64,000 bases of DNA from Psychrobacillus sp042945595. GTDB lineage: Bacteria; Bacillota; Bacilli; Bacillales_A; Planococcaceae. The stretch's first letter is position 1. Each line of letters starts with the position of its first letter. The position numbers and the translations under genes are program-made. Below are positions 1 through 9,158 of this stretch, piece after piece. The DNA is taken from positions 1,736,001-1,800,000 of the forward strand of contig NZ_CP168493.1 of assembly GCF_042945595.1 (NCBI RefSeq), read 5' to 3'. The notes under the pieces are model-generated. The model saw only the letters and a program-made list of their open reading frames with translations, did no database searches and was not told the DNA's origin.

Positions 1-1
1 T

Positions 2-580
2 CCAGGACCTTGGTATAAACACTCACTTAATGTCGCAAATGCTGCTGAATATATTGTATTTGAACTCACAAAAAAGGGGCATAATCTAGATTGTGATATT
101 GCATATAATGCTGGGTTACTTCACGATATTGGTAGATACAACGGGTATACAAAATCAGTTATTCACTCCTACGATGGTTATAAGTTCATGGACGAACTTG
201 GTTATAACGGAAACGCAAATATATGCGTGACACATTCGTTCCCTTGTGAGAATAAAAATATTGAAACCGCTGCTGATTGGACAATAGTACCGATGTATAT
301 GAAGGATAAATTAGTGGAAGTTTTAAACAGGAATGGAAATTATGATTTTTACAATAAGGTAATTACCCTATGTGATGCTTTAGCGGATGAAAATGGATTT
401 ACAACGCTTGAGAAACGTTTCATATCAGTTGGTCTGAGGCATGGTACAGACGCTAATACCGCTATTCGTTGGAAAGGTTTTTACGAGATTAAAAAAGAGA
501 TAGAGTCGATAATCCATATAAGCATATATAAGCTCTTTCCAACTATAGAACAATCCATTTATACAGATGTGGAGTACTAA
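2..580 (+). CDS. HD-domain phosphohydrolase, 5' end outside window
   Basis: The open frame runs from the first bases of the window, so the N-terminus is missing. The visible part begins PWYKHSLNVANAAEY and contains LLHDIGRY, the metal-binding HD pair of the HD superfamily, then an ATHSF-like segment (VTHSF) and a C-terminal helical region. HD proteins usually hydrolyse phosphomonoesters or nucleotides with a divalent metal; the substrate cannot be inferred here. It precedes a long inverted repeat at 717-762. It lies well outside the repeat array and looks like ordinary chromosome. Confidence 0.75.
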   Translation, partial: PGPWYKHSLNVANAAEYIVFELTKKGHNLDCDIAYNAGLLHDIGRYNGYTKSVIHSYDGYKFMDELGYNGNANICVTHSFPCENKNIETAADWTIVPMYMKDKLVEVLNRNGNYDFYNKVITLCDALADENGFTTLEKRFISVGLRHGTDANTAIRWKGFYEIKKEIESIIHISIYKLFPTIEQSIYTDVEY

Positions 581-716
581 TTATAGGTTGTCTAAGAGGA
601 TATTCCGGAAAATTGCTCATTTTAGAAGAGAGAAATAATACGATCAGTTTTTGTTATAGGGAAGTAATAATATTGGTATGTTTGCACGTTCATACTTCAA
701 ATATAACGTACATAGA

Positions 717-762
717 AACTGCACCATCGATTGTTAGTCTTGTCTAACAATTGTGGTGCAGT
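717..762 (+). terminator. Long hairpin downstream of the HD gene
   Basis: AACTGCACCA pairs with TGGTGCAGTT and the inner ATTGTTAG pairs with CTAACAAT around a 6-nt loop. There is no strong T-run, so it may be a terminator or only a stable palindrome. Confidence 0.4.
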
Positions 763-850
763 TCATATTAGGATGGGGGTAACTCCAATGATTAATTGAA
801 GCGTTAGTAACATAATCAACTTATTAAATAGCAAATAATAAAGAATTTTT

Positions 851-1075
851 TCAGCACCTCGTTAGTCCTCCAGAATAGTCTAGCATCAGTTCTTCTCCTA
901 TGAAGTCAAAAAAGCCTGGAACTTCAAGGTTGATATTATTTTTAATTATGTTGATGATACGTTCTGTTAAATCCTGTTCTAGGTCCTCACGGTAGTCATT
1001 ACTTGTTTGAAATAATACACTTTGCAGTTTGGGTTCCAGCTGTTTTAAAATTGACAGAATTTCAGTTTCGTCCAT
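851..1075 (-). CDS. RsoA-like small sigma co-factor (putative)
   Basis: A 74-residue protein, the third gene of a minus-strand operon after a sigma factor and a YvrJ protein. Its ATG follows the yvrJ stop codon without any gap. Residues about 5-45 (ILSILKQLEPKL through YREDLEQDLTERII) resemble the helical region 2 segment of sigma factors. In B. subtilis the SigO (YvrI) sigma factor needs RsoA, a separate region-2-like protein, and YvrJ is encoded beside them. The assignment rests mainly on this gene order and is tentative. Confidence 0.55.
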   Translation of the reverse strand: MDETEILSILKQLEPKLQSVLFQTSNDYREDLEQDLTERIINIIKNNINLEVPGFFDFIGEELMLDYSGGLTRC

Positions 1076-1249
1076 TTATTTACCTCCTTTTCTTTTTTCA
1101 ATACTACTATTCACAACATTCTCTATGCTGTGGATGGCATTTTCAAGGGATTCTATTTTATTTTCGAAACGATGTAAGAGATAGATAGTAACGACAATCG
1201 GAAATCCAAAGTTGCCAATTAATTGTACGATGTTCCCTGAATCAAGCAT
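1076..1249 (-). CDS. yvrJ: YvrJ family small membrane protein
   Basis: A 57-residue frame starting MLDSGNIVQLIGNFGFPIVV with one membrane helix at about residues 8-25 and a charged C-terminal helix ending KRKGGK. The start and central IGNFGFPI motif match the YvrJ family. It overlaps the end of the upstream sigma gene by 8 nt and abuts the downstream small gene, so translation is probably coupled. It lies at the membrane and its function is not established. Confidence 0.7.
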   Translation of the reverse strand: MLDSGNIVQLIGNFGFPIVVTIYLLHRFENKIESLENAIHSIENVVNSSIEKRKGGK

Positions 1250-1766
1250 AAGTAATCTCCTTTCTAATATTTTTAATTACATTTCTTCTTGTCTTTGAGA
1301 CAGCTTGTTGAGTAATACCTAAATATTGAGCAATTTCTTTATCTGTCATTTTCCTCACATAAACAAGTGAGAGTATTTCCTTTTGTCTATCTGTCAATTT
1401 TCTTAAACAATTAATTAAGTTATCACTAGATATATGGTCAATAATGTCTTCAGATAAACCAATTGAATCGGAAAATGATTTTTCGGGGTAAATTGGATGA
1501 AAATCTAAATTTTCGAAATCACTAGTAAGAATTAATTGGTTTCCATTACTATAATCGCGCATCTTTCTATCAAAATGTTTACTCTCATAGTGTAAAACTT
1601 TTATTAGATAGGATATAATTCTGTAGTTTTGGTAATGTTTTTTAAATTTTGAATCAATCTGTAGTTTTATTTCTTCTGAATTAGTAGTTTTGAACTCTTC
1701 AAATAGTGTTCTGTTGGAAGGGCATCTTAAAAACTCTTGTATTATCTTCTGTTTTTCGGAATTCAT
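1242..1766 (-). CDS. Sigma-70 family factor, SigO/YvrI-like
   Basis: About 174 residues. The C-terminal part is a clear region 4 helix-turn-helix (LTDRQKEILSLVYVRKMTDKEIAQYLGITQQAVSKTRRNVIKNIRKE) that would contact the -35 element; region 2 is weak. That split, with YvrJ and a small partner downstream, fits the SigO/RsoA arrangement. I prefer the ATG at 1766, preceded by GGAGG at 9 nt spacing, over an upstream in-frame TTG that overlaps this ribosome binding site. It probably directs a small extracytoplasmic stress regulon. Confidence 0.72.
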   Translation of the reverse strand: MNSEKQKIIQEFLRCPSNRTLFEEFKTTNSEEIKLQIDSKFKKHYQNYRIISYLIKVLHYESKHFDRKMRDYSNGNQLILTSDFENLDFHPIYPEKSFSDSIGLSEDIIDHISSDNLINCLRKLTDRQKEILSLVYVRKMTDKEIAQYLGITQQAVSKTRRNVIKNIRKEITYA

Positions 1767-2306
1767 TTTATCACTCCTCCACAAATAAGAATCTAATTTC
1801 TGATTTGGCGTGTGAAAAATAATGTGTTACATCCTAATTTTAAGATATATCTTGTCCTATAAAGGGAATTTCTACGTGTTATTAACAACCACTCTTCAAA
1901 ATAAAAATTAAATAAAAAAATATGGTGTGCATATGATGATTGCATAACGTACACGCATTAGATGGTTGGCTATCATGCTCCGTAAGTTGCAGTTTAGTAA
2001 CATGAATATTTAGTAATAAGTAGTTGTTCTTTCCTAAATATTGCTAAAAAACAAACGTATATAGAACAAAAATAAGTTGGGAAATATTGTTTTATACTTA
2101 CATTTATTTGTATGTAAATACTTCTAATTTCATAAAAGAAGGAAATTTTAATAATACATAATAATTTTTGGATTCCGAACATATCTATATACTATACTTG
2201 TTAATCACCGAATTAACTTCGTAGTAAAATGTCGAGCGATTGATAAAGGGTTTTTAATACTTTTAAAGAACTAATATATGTACTACGTTCATAGAGGTGG
2301 GGAAAA
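1767..2306. other. Divergent intergenic region
   Basis: About 540 AT-rich bases between the minus-strand sigma operon and the plus-strand receptor gene. It should hold both promoters. An imperfect palindrome with TTACAT and ATGTAA arms around 2098-2117 could be an operator. I see no convincing gene; short frames on the minus strand are compositionally random. Confidence 0.4.
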
Positions 2307-3614
2307 ATGAGTAGTATAGGATATATCATCAGACAAGAGAGATTAAACCAAAAAATCAAACAATCCGTATTAGCAAAGGGGATCTGTTCTACTTCCTATC
2401 TCAGTAAAATTGAGAATAATTCCACGGTTGCGAGTGATGAAGTAATAACATTTTTACTGAAAAGGCTGAATTTAGAGATAGGTAAGTTGTCAAATGAAGA
2501 GGAAGATAAGTTTATCGAAGCTTTTTATGAACAATATAAAATAGCAATCATTCAAAGGGATAAGGAATGGATCAGAGCATCCTTAAACGAGTTTTTCGTT
2601 CAGAAGATTTACTTTTTGAAACTAACCAATTTTTATACCTATAACCTTTATATGTTTCGATTAATGTTAATACTGAATGAAAAGAAAGAAATCTTACAAT
2701 CCGCATATGATGTGATCATAAAAACGGAAGAGAATTTTGACGAAAAGCAAAGATTTTTATCAAATTTAAATACAGGAATTTATTTTTATTTAAATGGTGA
2801 CTATTACAAAGCGCTAAGCAGATTAGAGAGATCCCTGAAATTTGTGAATAATGTTTCGAATGAAGAATGGGAGGTAGCTGATTTTCACAATGTGCTTAGT
2901 TTGATTTACTTTAAATGTAATGAATTTTTTAACACAATTAATTACGCATCAAAATCTTTGATGTACTATAAAGACAATCTCTTATTTGAAAGAGCTATAG
3001 ATAGCTATATCGTAGTAGGTATGGCACATAAAAAAATGAGAAGATACGAAGAAGCAAATAAAAACTATAATCTAGCAAAAAAATTAGTGATAGATTATAA
3101 AGTGGTTAATTATGAAGGGGTGGTATATCAGAATATTGGTTCATTGCATGCAATTCAGGAGAGTCATGATAAGGCAATTGAGTATTATAAGCTCAGTTTA
3201 AAAAGCAAAGAAGAAAACTTTAATGCGGAAGGATGTTTGATAACTATTCTTTCAATCATTAAGGAGTACTCTAAGCAAACTAATTATGTAGAGGTCCTAA
3301 GATGGTGTAAAAAAGGCTTTGAGGCAATGGAGGATATTAAGAATAAATATCATACAGAATACCATTCCTATTATTGTCATTTAGAAATATATAGAGCTCT
3401 CCATTCTTCTACAGATGAATTTGAAGTAGTATTAAAGAAAGGAATAAATCATTTCGAGATGGTACATGACGATCGGCATGTGCAAAAGTATTCGATATTA
3501 TTGGCGAACTACTATTATAAACAAGGTAAGTTTAAAGCAGCTGATTTATATTATCAAAAATCGATTCAAATTTTATTTAAACAAAATTTTATTACGAAAT
3601 GGGAGGATTTGTGA
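2307..3614 (+). CDS. RNPP-type HTH-TPR peptide receptor and transcription factor
   Basis: A 435-residue protein with an N-terminal Xre-like helix-turn-helix (residues about 5-60, containing STSYLSKIENNSTVASDEV) followed by repeated TPR-like helices to the C-terminus, for example the GDYYKALSRLERSL, RRYEEANKNYNLAKK, ESHDKAIEYYKLSLK and GKFKAADLYYQKSI segments. This is the layout of NprR/PlcR/Rap-type receptors that bind re-imported signalling peptides. A small secreted peptide gene follows 1 nt after the stop codon, as in receptor/propeptide cassettes. SD is AGGTGGGG. Target genes are unknown; the neighbouring small operons are candidates. Confidence 0.85.
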   Translation: MSSIGYIIRQERLNQKIKQSVLAKGICSTSYLSKIENNSTVASDEVITFLLKRLNLEIGKLSNEEEDKFIEAFYEQYKIAIIQRDKEWIRASLNEFFVQKIYFLKLTNFYTYNLYMFRLMLILNEKKEILQSAYDVIIKTEENFDEKQRFLSNLNTGIYFYLNGDYYKALSRLERSLKFVNNVSNEEWEVADFHNVLSLIYFKCNEFFNTINYASKSLMYYKDNLLFERAIDSYIVVGMAHKKMRRYEEANKNYNLAKKLVIDYKVVNYEGVVYQNIGSLHAIQESHDKAIEYYKLSLKSKEENFNAEGCLITILSIIKEYSKQTNYVEVLRWCKKGFEAMEDIKNKYHTEYHSYYCHLEIYRALHSSTDEFEVVLKKGINHFEMVHDDRHVQKYSILLANYYYKQGKFKAADLYYQKSIQILFKQNFITKWEDL

Positions 3615-3615
3615 A

Positions 3616-3753
3616 ATGAAAAAGAAAAACGTATTGATTTGGTTATCTTTAGCTTTTATCTTGTCCATAAGTTTTACAACCAACATAAGTAATATTGCCA
3701 AAGAAGAAGAAGCACCTAGACCAACTTCTATCGACCACTTTTCCTATCTATAA
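3616..3753 (+). CDS. Phr/NprX-like secreted signalling propeptide
   Basis: A 45-residue peptide with a lysine-rich start (MKKKN), a hydrophobic secretion segment (VLIWLSLAFILSISF) and a polar C-terminal tail ending APRPTSIDHFSYL. It starts directly after the receptor gene with GGGAGG as ribosome binding site and ends before a strong terminator. Size, architecture and position match the propeptides of RNPP systems, where a 5-10 residue C-terminal or near-C-terminal piece is the mature signal. The exact mature peptide cannot be read from sequence. Confidence 0.75.
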   Translation: MKKKNVLIWLSLAFILSISFTTNISNIAKEEEAPRPTSIDHFSYL

Positions 3754-3793
3754 ACTATTAGTCGATAATTAGTACTTGTATATAAGTGAGACC

Positions 3794-3833
3794 AGCTACT
3801 CATCAGCTTTTAAAGGCTGATGAGTAGCTTTTG
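3794..3833 (+). terminator. Intrinsic terminator of the receptor-peptide operon
   Basis: A perfect 14-bp stem (AGCTACTCATCAGC with its complement) around an 8-nt loop, followed by TTTT. Confidence 0.85.
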
Positions 3834-3880
3834 ATAGAAAAGAAAATAATACTTTTACTTATTTCTGGAGGGAATATCTG

Positions 3881-4435
3881 ATGGAAAAAACAAAATTATA
3901 TATCGAGACTGAGCGACTTAATATAAGACCTTTTGAAAACGATGATTATGCAAATTGGTATGCAGGGTTCGATAATCGGTTACCATCGCAATACAAGCAC
4001 GATGATGGATATTCGGATATGTCTTATTCTACTGAGGAATGGTTTGTCAAATGGATTGATGGGTTTCGACAAGCTGCTGAAAAGGATGAAATGTACATAT
4101 TAGGGGTATTTCGAAAAGAAGATGGAGCAAATGTTGGAAAAGTAGAATTAATCACAATTCTAAGAATGGATTATCAATGGGCAATGATGGGATATTCGAT
4201 ACATAATCAGTTTTGGAAAAATGGGTATGGTGTTGAGAGTGTGAAAGCAGCAACTAAACTATTTTTCTCTGAATTAAATTTTCATCGTATTGAATTGCAT
4301 ATAAATACGGATAATGAACCCTCTAAAAGATTAGCTGAGCGGGCTGAATTTGCTTTTGAATGCAATAGAGAACAATTCTCCTTAGAAAACGATGAATGGA
4401 CGGATTTTCTGATTTATTATCAAAACAATAACTGA
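3881..4435 (+). CDS. GNAT N-acetyltransferase, RimJ/RimL-like
   Basis: A 184-residue acetyl-CoA-dependent acyltransferase. It opens with the family signature IETERLNIRPFENDDY, has the central strand GANVGKVELI, the pattern MGYSIHNQFWKNGYGVES in the acetyl-CoA loop region (motif A) and NEPSKRLAERAEFAFE in motif B. The substrate is not predictable; relatives modify ribosomal proteins, antibiotics or small molecules. SD is GGAGGG. It stands alone between a terminator and an APH-like kinase gene. Confidence 0.88.
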   Translation: MEKTKLYIETERLNIRPFENDDYANWYAGFDNRLPSQYKHDDGYSDMSYSTEEWFVKWIDGFRQAAEKDEMYILGVFRKEDGANVGKVELITILRMDYQWAMMGYSIHNQFWKNGYGVESVKAATKLFFSELNFHRIELHINTDNEPSKRLAERAEFAFECNREQFSLENDEWTDFLIYYQNNN

Positions 4436-4483
4436 AAATAATATACAGATATACTTTATCACTCAAAATACAGAGGTGAGAAA

Positions 4484-5383
4484 ATGATAGAAACTTTAGC
4501 AAAACAGATTCCTATTATTAGTAATTTTAGAGATATAGTTCAAATTAAAAAAGGATTTTCATCAGATGAAAAGAATCTAATACATTTTGATAATTATAAG
4601 TTACTTCTTCGATTGTTTAACCTAACAGAGTTTGAATCTAAAAAGACAGAGTATTCTATTTTGAGAACAATGCAGATTTACAATGTTATGTGCTCACGAC
4701 CGATTTCTATTGGTAAGATAGGTAATCAAGGGTATATGATTACAACCTATATAGAAGGTAAAGATGCTGAAGAAGAAATCCGAAATTACTCAGATCTAGA
4801 ACAGTTTAATATTGGTAGGAGAGCTGGAGAAGAATTAAAGAAAATGCACCAATGTGTTGCCCCAACCCATGTCTCTTCGTGGTATTCAAGAAAAGTGAAA
4901 AAACATAAGAGATATATAGATGCTTACATAGAATGTGGCGTTAAAGTAAAAAATGATCAAAAAATAATGGACTTTATTGATCAGAACATTTACCTAATGA
5001 AACAACGGCCCAATCTATTCCAACATGATGATTTCCATGTTGGAAATATCATCGTTAATAATAAGGAATTCTCGGGAGTCATTGACTTTAACAGATACGA
5101 TTGGGGCGATCCAATTCATGAATTTCTTAAAATAGGAATTTTTAGTAGAGAAGTAAGTGTTCCTTTTTCAATTGGACAAATAAGAGGGTATTTTAATAAT
5201 GAAGAGCCCGATAAATACTTTTGGAGGATGTATTCACTTTATCTAGCTATGTGCGTATTTTCAACAGTAGTTTGGACTTTAAAAACTATTCCAAACGATA
5301 TGAATAACATGTTAGATAAGATGTATATGTTTTTAGAAGATCATGATTACTTTAGTAAATTAAAGCCTAAGTGGTATATATAG
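4484..5383 (+). CDS. APH/choline kinase family phosphotransferase
   Basis: A 299-residue kinase with the Brenner motif HDDFHVGNI (residues 181-189; catalytic Asp and Mg-binding Asn) and DFNRYDWGDP (201-210; second metal-binding Asp). The N-lobe is AT-rich and divergent. The fold is shared by aminoglycoside and macrolide phosphotransferases, choline kinases and fructosamine kinases, so resistance should not be assumed. SD is AGAGGTGAG. A second kinase of the same superfamily lies at the right edge of the window. Confidence 0.85.
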   Translation: MIETLAKQIPIISNFRDIVQIKKGFSSDEKNLIHFDNYKLLLRLFNLTEFESKKTEYSILRTMQIYNVMCSRPISIGKIGNQGYMITTYIEGKDAEEEIRNYSDLEQFNIGRRAGEELKKMHQCVAPTHVSSWYSRKVKKHKRYIDAYIECGVKVKNDQKIMDFIDQNIYLMKQRPNLFQHDDFHVGNIIVNNKEFSGVIDFNRYDWGDPIHEFLKIGIFSREVSVPFSIGQIRGYFNNEEPDKYFWRMYSLYLAMCVFSTVVWTLKTIPNDMNNMLDKMYMFLEDHDYFSKLKPKWYI

Positions 5384-6134
5384 AAACTAATTGTGGAGAT
5401 CAATTGTAAAAAAAATGAGGAGCACGTAAATTAATTAGGTAATGGATTACGGTCAGTATCAGTATTAACACTTCCTAACCATCTTCATTCTTTGTAGTTT
5501 AATAGAGAATAAAGTATTGAACATGATAAAAATGAAACAACAAAATGAATTATTGGAAATTGAAAACATGAATAATGGACATAGCATAACTCTTTATTCT
5601 AAAATTTCAAAACTATTAATACTTTTAATTTCTTGTTTGGGGGCAATACATTCCATGCTTTTTAAAAAGGTGTTTTTTAAAAAATGTGTTAAATTCATAA
5701 TCACATTTTGACCACGTATTTTTAAAGATTCTTTTAAACAATTTACGATGCAATAAAAGTGACCACTTTTTTGACCTCTTTTATTTATTATCCCATATAA
5801 ATATAGGAACTGTAAAAAGCAAAACCCTTATATATATGGATTTAAGGAGTCAGTTCGTAATGTGTGACCACTTACTAATTTTAATGAAATTTCATATGAC
5901 CACATTTTGAGAAGGCCTTTCATCAGTTTGTTAAACTGTTGGGAGGCTTTTTCTTATATGTTTTTCGTCATAAATAGAGACATCCAAATCTCTACACTCC
6001 AAATGAAGTGTACTAGAGTATGCTCCATTTCTTGAATCACATGAATTGAAGTCGCTCATACTATATGAAATATTAATCTATCATGGTAAAATATACTATA
6101 AATATAAAAAATTAAGTGAATGGAGAATGAGTCT
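5384..6134. other. Intergenic region without a clear gene
   Basis: About 750 bases, very AT-rich. A 64-codon frame at 5517-5711 has a possible membrane segment but no ribosome binding site and I do not call it. A terminator-like hairpin lies at 5923-5954. The stretch upstream of 6135 should hold the promoter of the transglycosylase gene. Confidence 0.4.
5923..5954 (+). terminator. Terminator-like hairpin
   Basis: An imperfect stem (AGGCC...CAGTTTG with AAACTG...GGC) followed by TTTTTC. Confidence 0.55.
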
Positions 6135-7364
6135 ATGAAATCAATCAAAATGAGTGCAGGATTCTTAACTTGTTTAATCCTCCTGGGTGGGTCATATGAA
6201 GAAGCTTACGCTGAGTCAACACGGGCATCTAACTGTTCATCATATGGTGAAATTAAGCCAAGCCAAAATCCTTCTTTTCAGCATATGAACTGCTTACTTA
6301 CGAATGCGGCTTTAGATGCAAATATTCCACCAGAAGTTGTAAAAGCTGTGGCTACAACAGAAAATGGTGGTTGGAAACAATTTGATGAAAATGGCGAGCC
6401 TGTAATATCAAAAGATAACGGGATTGGTCTTATGCAAATTACCAATCGACTAGGCTATGATCAAGAGAAATTGAAATACGATATCAACTACAATATTCAG
6501 GCAGGCGTCGAAATCCTTAGCAGTATGTATCATCGTACAGATCTGCCTAAGATAAAAGAGACCGGACCAGAAGTAATCGAAAATTGGTACTTTCCCGTAA
6601 TGGCTTATAATGGTACAAAGCCTAGTAATAGCCCTCTTTATCAGTCTAGTGGATTGAAGAATATAGAGGCTTATCAAGAAAAAGTCTTTGCGTTTATAGA
6701 AAAGGATAGTTACATAAATAATACGAAATTAGGGCAGTTTCCTTTCAACACAGCTGACTTTGAATATGACCCTAAGAGTAGTGAAAATATTGTATTCAGA
6801 AACATGGAATATACATTAGCGGATCAGATGCATGTCTCTTCATATCAATTTCAAATAGGAGACAAGGTATTGTTAACAAAAGACACTGTAAATTTAAGGT
6901 CACAACCTAGTACTTCTTCAGTTGCAAAAGCCTTAGCAAAAAATACTACCTTGATTATTGATGGAAATTTCTTATATGACCAATCTTTGACCAGTATAAA
7001 CCAATTTGTATGGTACCCAGTTAAAACGGTAGATCAAAAGTTAGTAGGTTATATTTCCTCTGCTTACATTACGAAAAAGTTAGATGAACCCGCTGTAAAA
7101 GTTATGTGGGGAAAAACAGAACTAAAATTAGGGCAAATAGGTAAAGCTACTATTCTAACTAATACAAACTTGGTAAAAATGGAGAGCAACGGTTCATTGA
7201 CTACGGTCCGTACTTTGAAAAAAGGCGAAGAATACCGAGTTTATAGCTTTACTAGTAATCATGGCGGTTTATACGGTGTAGGTGGGGGTAGTTACATTCA
7301 GAAGTCCACAAATGTAAAATACGAAACACCATCTAAAAGCAAGTTAGCATTACTTTCTCAATAA
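6135..7364 (+). CDS. Secreted lytic transglycosylase with SH3-like domains
   Basis: About 409 residues from the ATG at 6135, chosen because GGAGA precedes it by 8 nt; an upstream in-frame ATG at 6120 lacks a ribosome binding site. A signal peptide (KMSAGFLTCLILLGG, cleavage near AYA) leads into an SLT-like domain with the catalytic Glu in TTENGG, then DNGIGLMQIT and the MAYNGT motif. A bacterial SH3 segment (DTVNLRSQPSTSSVAKAL) and a second C-terminal beta domain (GGLYGVGGGSYIQ) follow. It should cleave peptidoglycan outside the cell. It is the last intact gene before the array. Confidence 0.85.
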   Translation: MKSIKMSAGFLTCLILLGGSYEEAYAESTRASNCSSYGEIKPSQNPSFQHMNCLLTNAALDANIPPEVVKAVATTENGGWKQFDENGEPVISKDNGIGLMQITNRLGYDQEKLKYDINYNIQAGVEILSSMYHRTDLPKIKETGPEVIENWYFPVMAYNGTKPSNSPLYQSSGLKNIEAYQEKVFAFIEKDSYINNTKLGQFPFNTADFEYDPKSSENIVFRNMEYTLADQMHVSSYQFQIGDKVLLTKDTVNLRSQPSTSSVAKALAKNTTLIIDGNFLYDQSLTSINQFVWYPVKTVDQKLVGYISSAYITKKLDEPAVKVMWGKTELKLGQIGKATILTNTNLVKMESNGSLTTVRTLKKGEEYRVYSFTSNHGGLYGVGGGSYIQKSTNVKYETPSKSKLALLSQ

Positions 7365-7519
7365 CCAAAGTACCAGTAGTAAATCCAATTTCAGGTGCCG
7401 TTAAGTAAGATTTTCGAATTAAACCAAAATTAGTAAAATATATCCAATCGGTTAAATTTTCTCCTTTGCTGTTTTAATTGGAGATATGAATTTAAGATTT
7501 CCATAAATCTCAAAAAAAA

Positions 7520-7770
7520 AAGCTTGGTTTTCTTGCGAAACCGGAGTAGGTTTAATCCACCATAATAGCTATCCGTAAAAGGTGTGACAGTCTGTGAAGC
7601 ACCGACATAGTTGGAATGAGACTAACGGATGGGCTCTATGGCACCATTCTACGTGACCATCTTCGTTAGCCGTAGAATAAGTATGGACGATTTTTCAATA
7701 TTTTCATTCTCTATGGTGAAGCTCTGATTTTCCGCTTTATGGATGGAAAACGCGAGCTTTGATCCAAGAA
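7520..7770 (+). mobile_element. Degenerate right part of the palindromic element family
   Basis: Matches 33240-33484 over its length, including GACAGTCTGTGA, GACTAACGGATGGGCTCTAT and the terminal TTTTCATTCTCT...TATGGATGG. The terminal hairpin is damaged here (GAAGCTC opposite CCGCTTT), so this copy is decaying. Confidence 0.6.
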
Positions 7771-8109
7771 GGATTAAGTAACTCAATCAAATAAGTTTTA
7801 CTCAGTAAATTAAGTATGATAATCCTATATTATCAAGGTTTTACGAAATACTAAAATCAACTCAAAAAAATAATTATGTGAGCAAATGTGTGAGCTTTAT
7901 GGAAAGCAAGTGATCTTTTAGAATATAGCTCTTAATGATATGAATAGGTTAAATAAGTTTATTTAATTAGGTTTTCGTGATTGTGAAGGTCATAACTGAA
8001 AATTAAAATCATACAAAAATTTAATAATGCTTAGGTATGTCTTTTTGTGGTGGTTTGTATAAAAATTTAATAAAGGACTCCCACAAAAGGTTTTTATTTA
8101 TATAGAATA

Positions 8110-8352
8110 GTGAGGTTATTAAACTACGGTGGGGTTGTTATAAGAAGGATTAACGCAAAAACACCTGAAAATCGAGCAAAGAAGACGAAAAATATGAAGA
8201 TAAAGCTGTTTTCGAACGAATTGAAGCTGAATTTAGAGGTTTTGAAGAAACTAATGAAATTAATTGGAGTGTTGATTCTGGAAGGGATTAACCTTCTTTT
8301 TTTGTACTTCTTTATCTCCCATGAAAATAAAAAAATGCTCAAAATCGAATAA
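8110..8352 (+). pseudogene. Possible decayed coding fragment
   Basis: The first frame reads RINAKTPENRAKK and a shifted frame continues DEKYEDKAVFERIEAEF, which has natural amino-acid composition. Together they suggest a frameshifted remnant of an unrecognised gene. Its end runs into the left end of a mobile element at about 8316. Confidence 0.3.
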
Positions 8353-8400
8353 ATTGCATAACAAAAGAGATACCGAAAATTATGACGCCACCTGCCTTAC
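8316..8400 (+). mobile_element. Left-end fragment of the palindromic element family
   Basis: CCCATGAAAATAAAAAAATG and the following ATTGCATAACAAAAGAGA closely match the left end at 33108. The element is not continued to a right end here. Confidence 0.5.
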
Positions 8401-8476
8401 ATATAATATTTTATTATAAGTGTCTTCTAATTGGATATTTATGTTAATATATGAATGAGATTGTGAAGGTCTACAC

Positions 8477-8506
8477 TTAAACTAACGAAGCAGTTTAGTT
8501 GAAGAA
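8477..8506 (+). repeat. Array repeat 1, right-type core only (array start)
   Basis: AACTAAC, spacer GAAGCAG, TTTAGTT and GAAGAAG tail. It is the first recognisable core and marks the left end of the cassette array. It is preceded by the TTGTGAA...ACACTT leader found at many other repeats. Confidence 0.85.
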
Positions 8507-8586
8507 GAAGAACTGGAAAAAAAGAGTGTTTTTTTGAATATTCTGTTAGACTATTTCAAAGAACATTGAAAGGAATGACTCTATTA

Positions 8587-9024
8587 ATGGATATAAGAAA
8601 ACCTAATGATTCCGAACTTAAAGAGGTTATTTTACTTTCTCCACAAGCTTTATTTGATGGCACATTGGGTGAAGTAAAACCTACAAATGAAAAAATCAAA
8701 CGTCTTATTGAACCATTACTGGAAAAGGGAAGCTATTATTTAATAGCAAAAGAGAACAAAAAATTAAAGGGTTGGATTCTTGTAGGTGCAGGTAAAGACC
8801 AATTTACTGACAAGATGAATGGAGTTATTTATGAACTGTTTGTTATAGAAGAATTTAGAGGAAATGGAGTTTCTAAACAGTTAATGAAAACTGCATTTGA
8901 CCATCTAAGAAAAGATGGATACTCTGAAGTTCGTCTTAGTGCGTTTGCAGGGAATCCAGCTATTAAACTTTACGAAAAAATGGGCTTTAACATAAGAACT
9001 GTTTCTATGAGTTTGCCATTATAA
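8587..9024 (+). CDS. GNAT N-acetyltransferase (first cassette)
   Basis: About 145 residues from the ATG at 8587. Motif A is visible as IYELFVIEEFRGNGVSKQLM and motif B as AFAGNPAIKLYEKMGF, giving a confident GNAT fold that binds acetyl-CoA. The substrate is unknown. In-frame TTG (8566) and ATG (8575) starts are possible, but AAAGGA at 8569 better serves the later ATG. It is the only gene between repeats 1 and 2. Confidence 0.87.
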   Translation: MDIRKPNDSELKEVILLSPQALFDGTLGEVKPTNEKIKRLIEPLLEKGSYYLIAKENKKLKGWILVGAGKDQFTDKMNGVIYELFVIEEFRGNGVSKQLMKTAFDHLRKDGYSEVRLSAFAGNPAIKLYEKMGFNIRTVSMSLPL

Positions 9025-9037
9025 CTAATTATCCTCT

Positions 9038-9113
9038 TTCACTAACGGGTGCTTTACTTCAATAAAGGGGTAAGTGCTTTTTCCTTATAGAACTAATGGG
9101 GCAGTTTAATAAA
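9038..9113 (+). repeat. Array repeat 2 (left core, hairpin, right core)
   Basis: Left core ACTAAC/GGGTGC/TTTACTT; loop hairpin GCTTTACTT with AAGTGC and T-run; right core AACTAAT/GGGGCAG/TTTAATA, partly decayed. Confidence 0.88.
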
Positions 9114-9158
9114 TCAATGCCTTAGAAAATCCAGAAATCATAATGGAGGTGATTAGCT

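Larger units (their letters stand above)
7365..8476. other. Gene-poor left boundary of the array with mobile-element remnants
   Basis: About 1.1 kb without a convincing intact gene. It holds a degenerate right half (about 7520-7770) and a separate left end (from about 8316) of the palindromic element family seen intact at 33108-33484. A decayed coding fragment may lie between them. Confidence 0.5.

Noticed and set aside
1994..2182. 62-codon minus-strand frame
   Set aside because: Lies in a divergent promoter region, with no ribosome binding site and Phe/Ile/Tyr-rich composition typical of AT-rich non-coding DNA.
4484..5383. Calling this kinase an aminoglycoside resistance gene
   Set aside because: The Brenner motifs define only the superfamily; choline, homoserine and other kinases share them.
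5517..5711. 64-codon open frame
   Set aside because: No ribosome binding site and AT-driven composition; not supported as a gene.
7520..7770. Riboswitch or T-box upstream of a gene
   Set aside because: The conserved structured-looking sequence recurs inside a mobile element at 33108-33484 and is not followed by a coherent gene.
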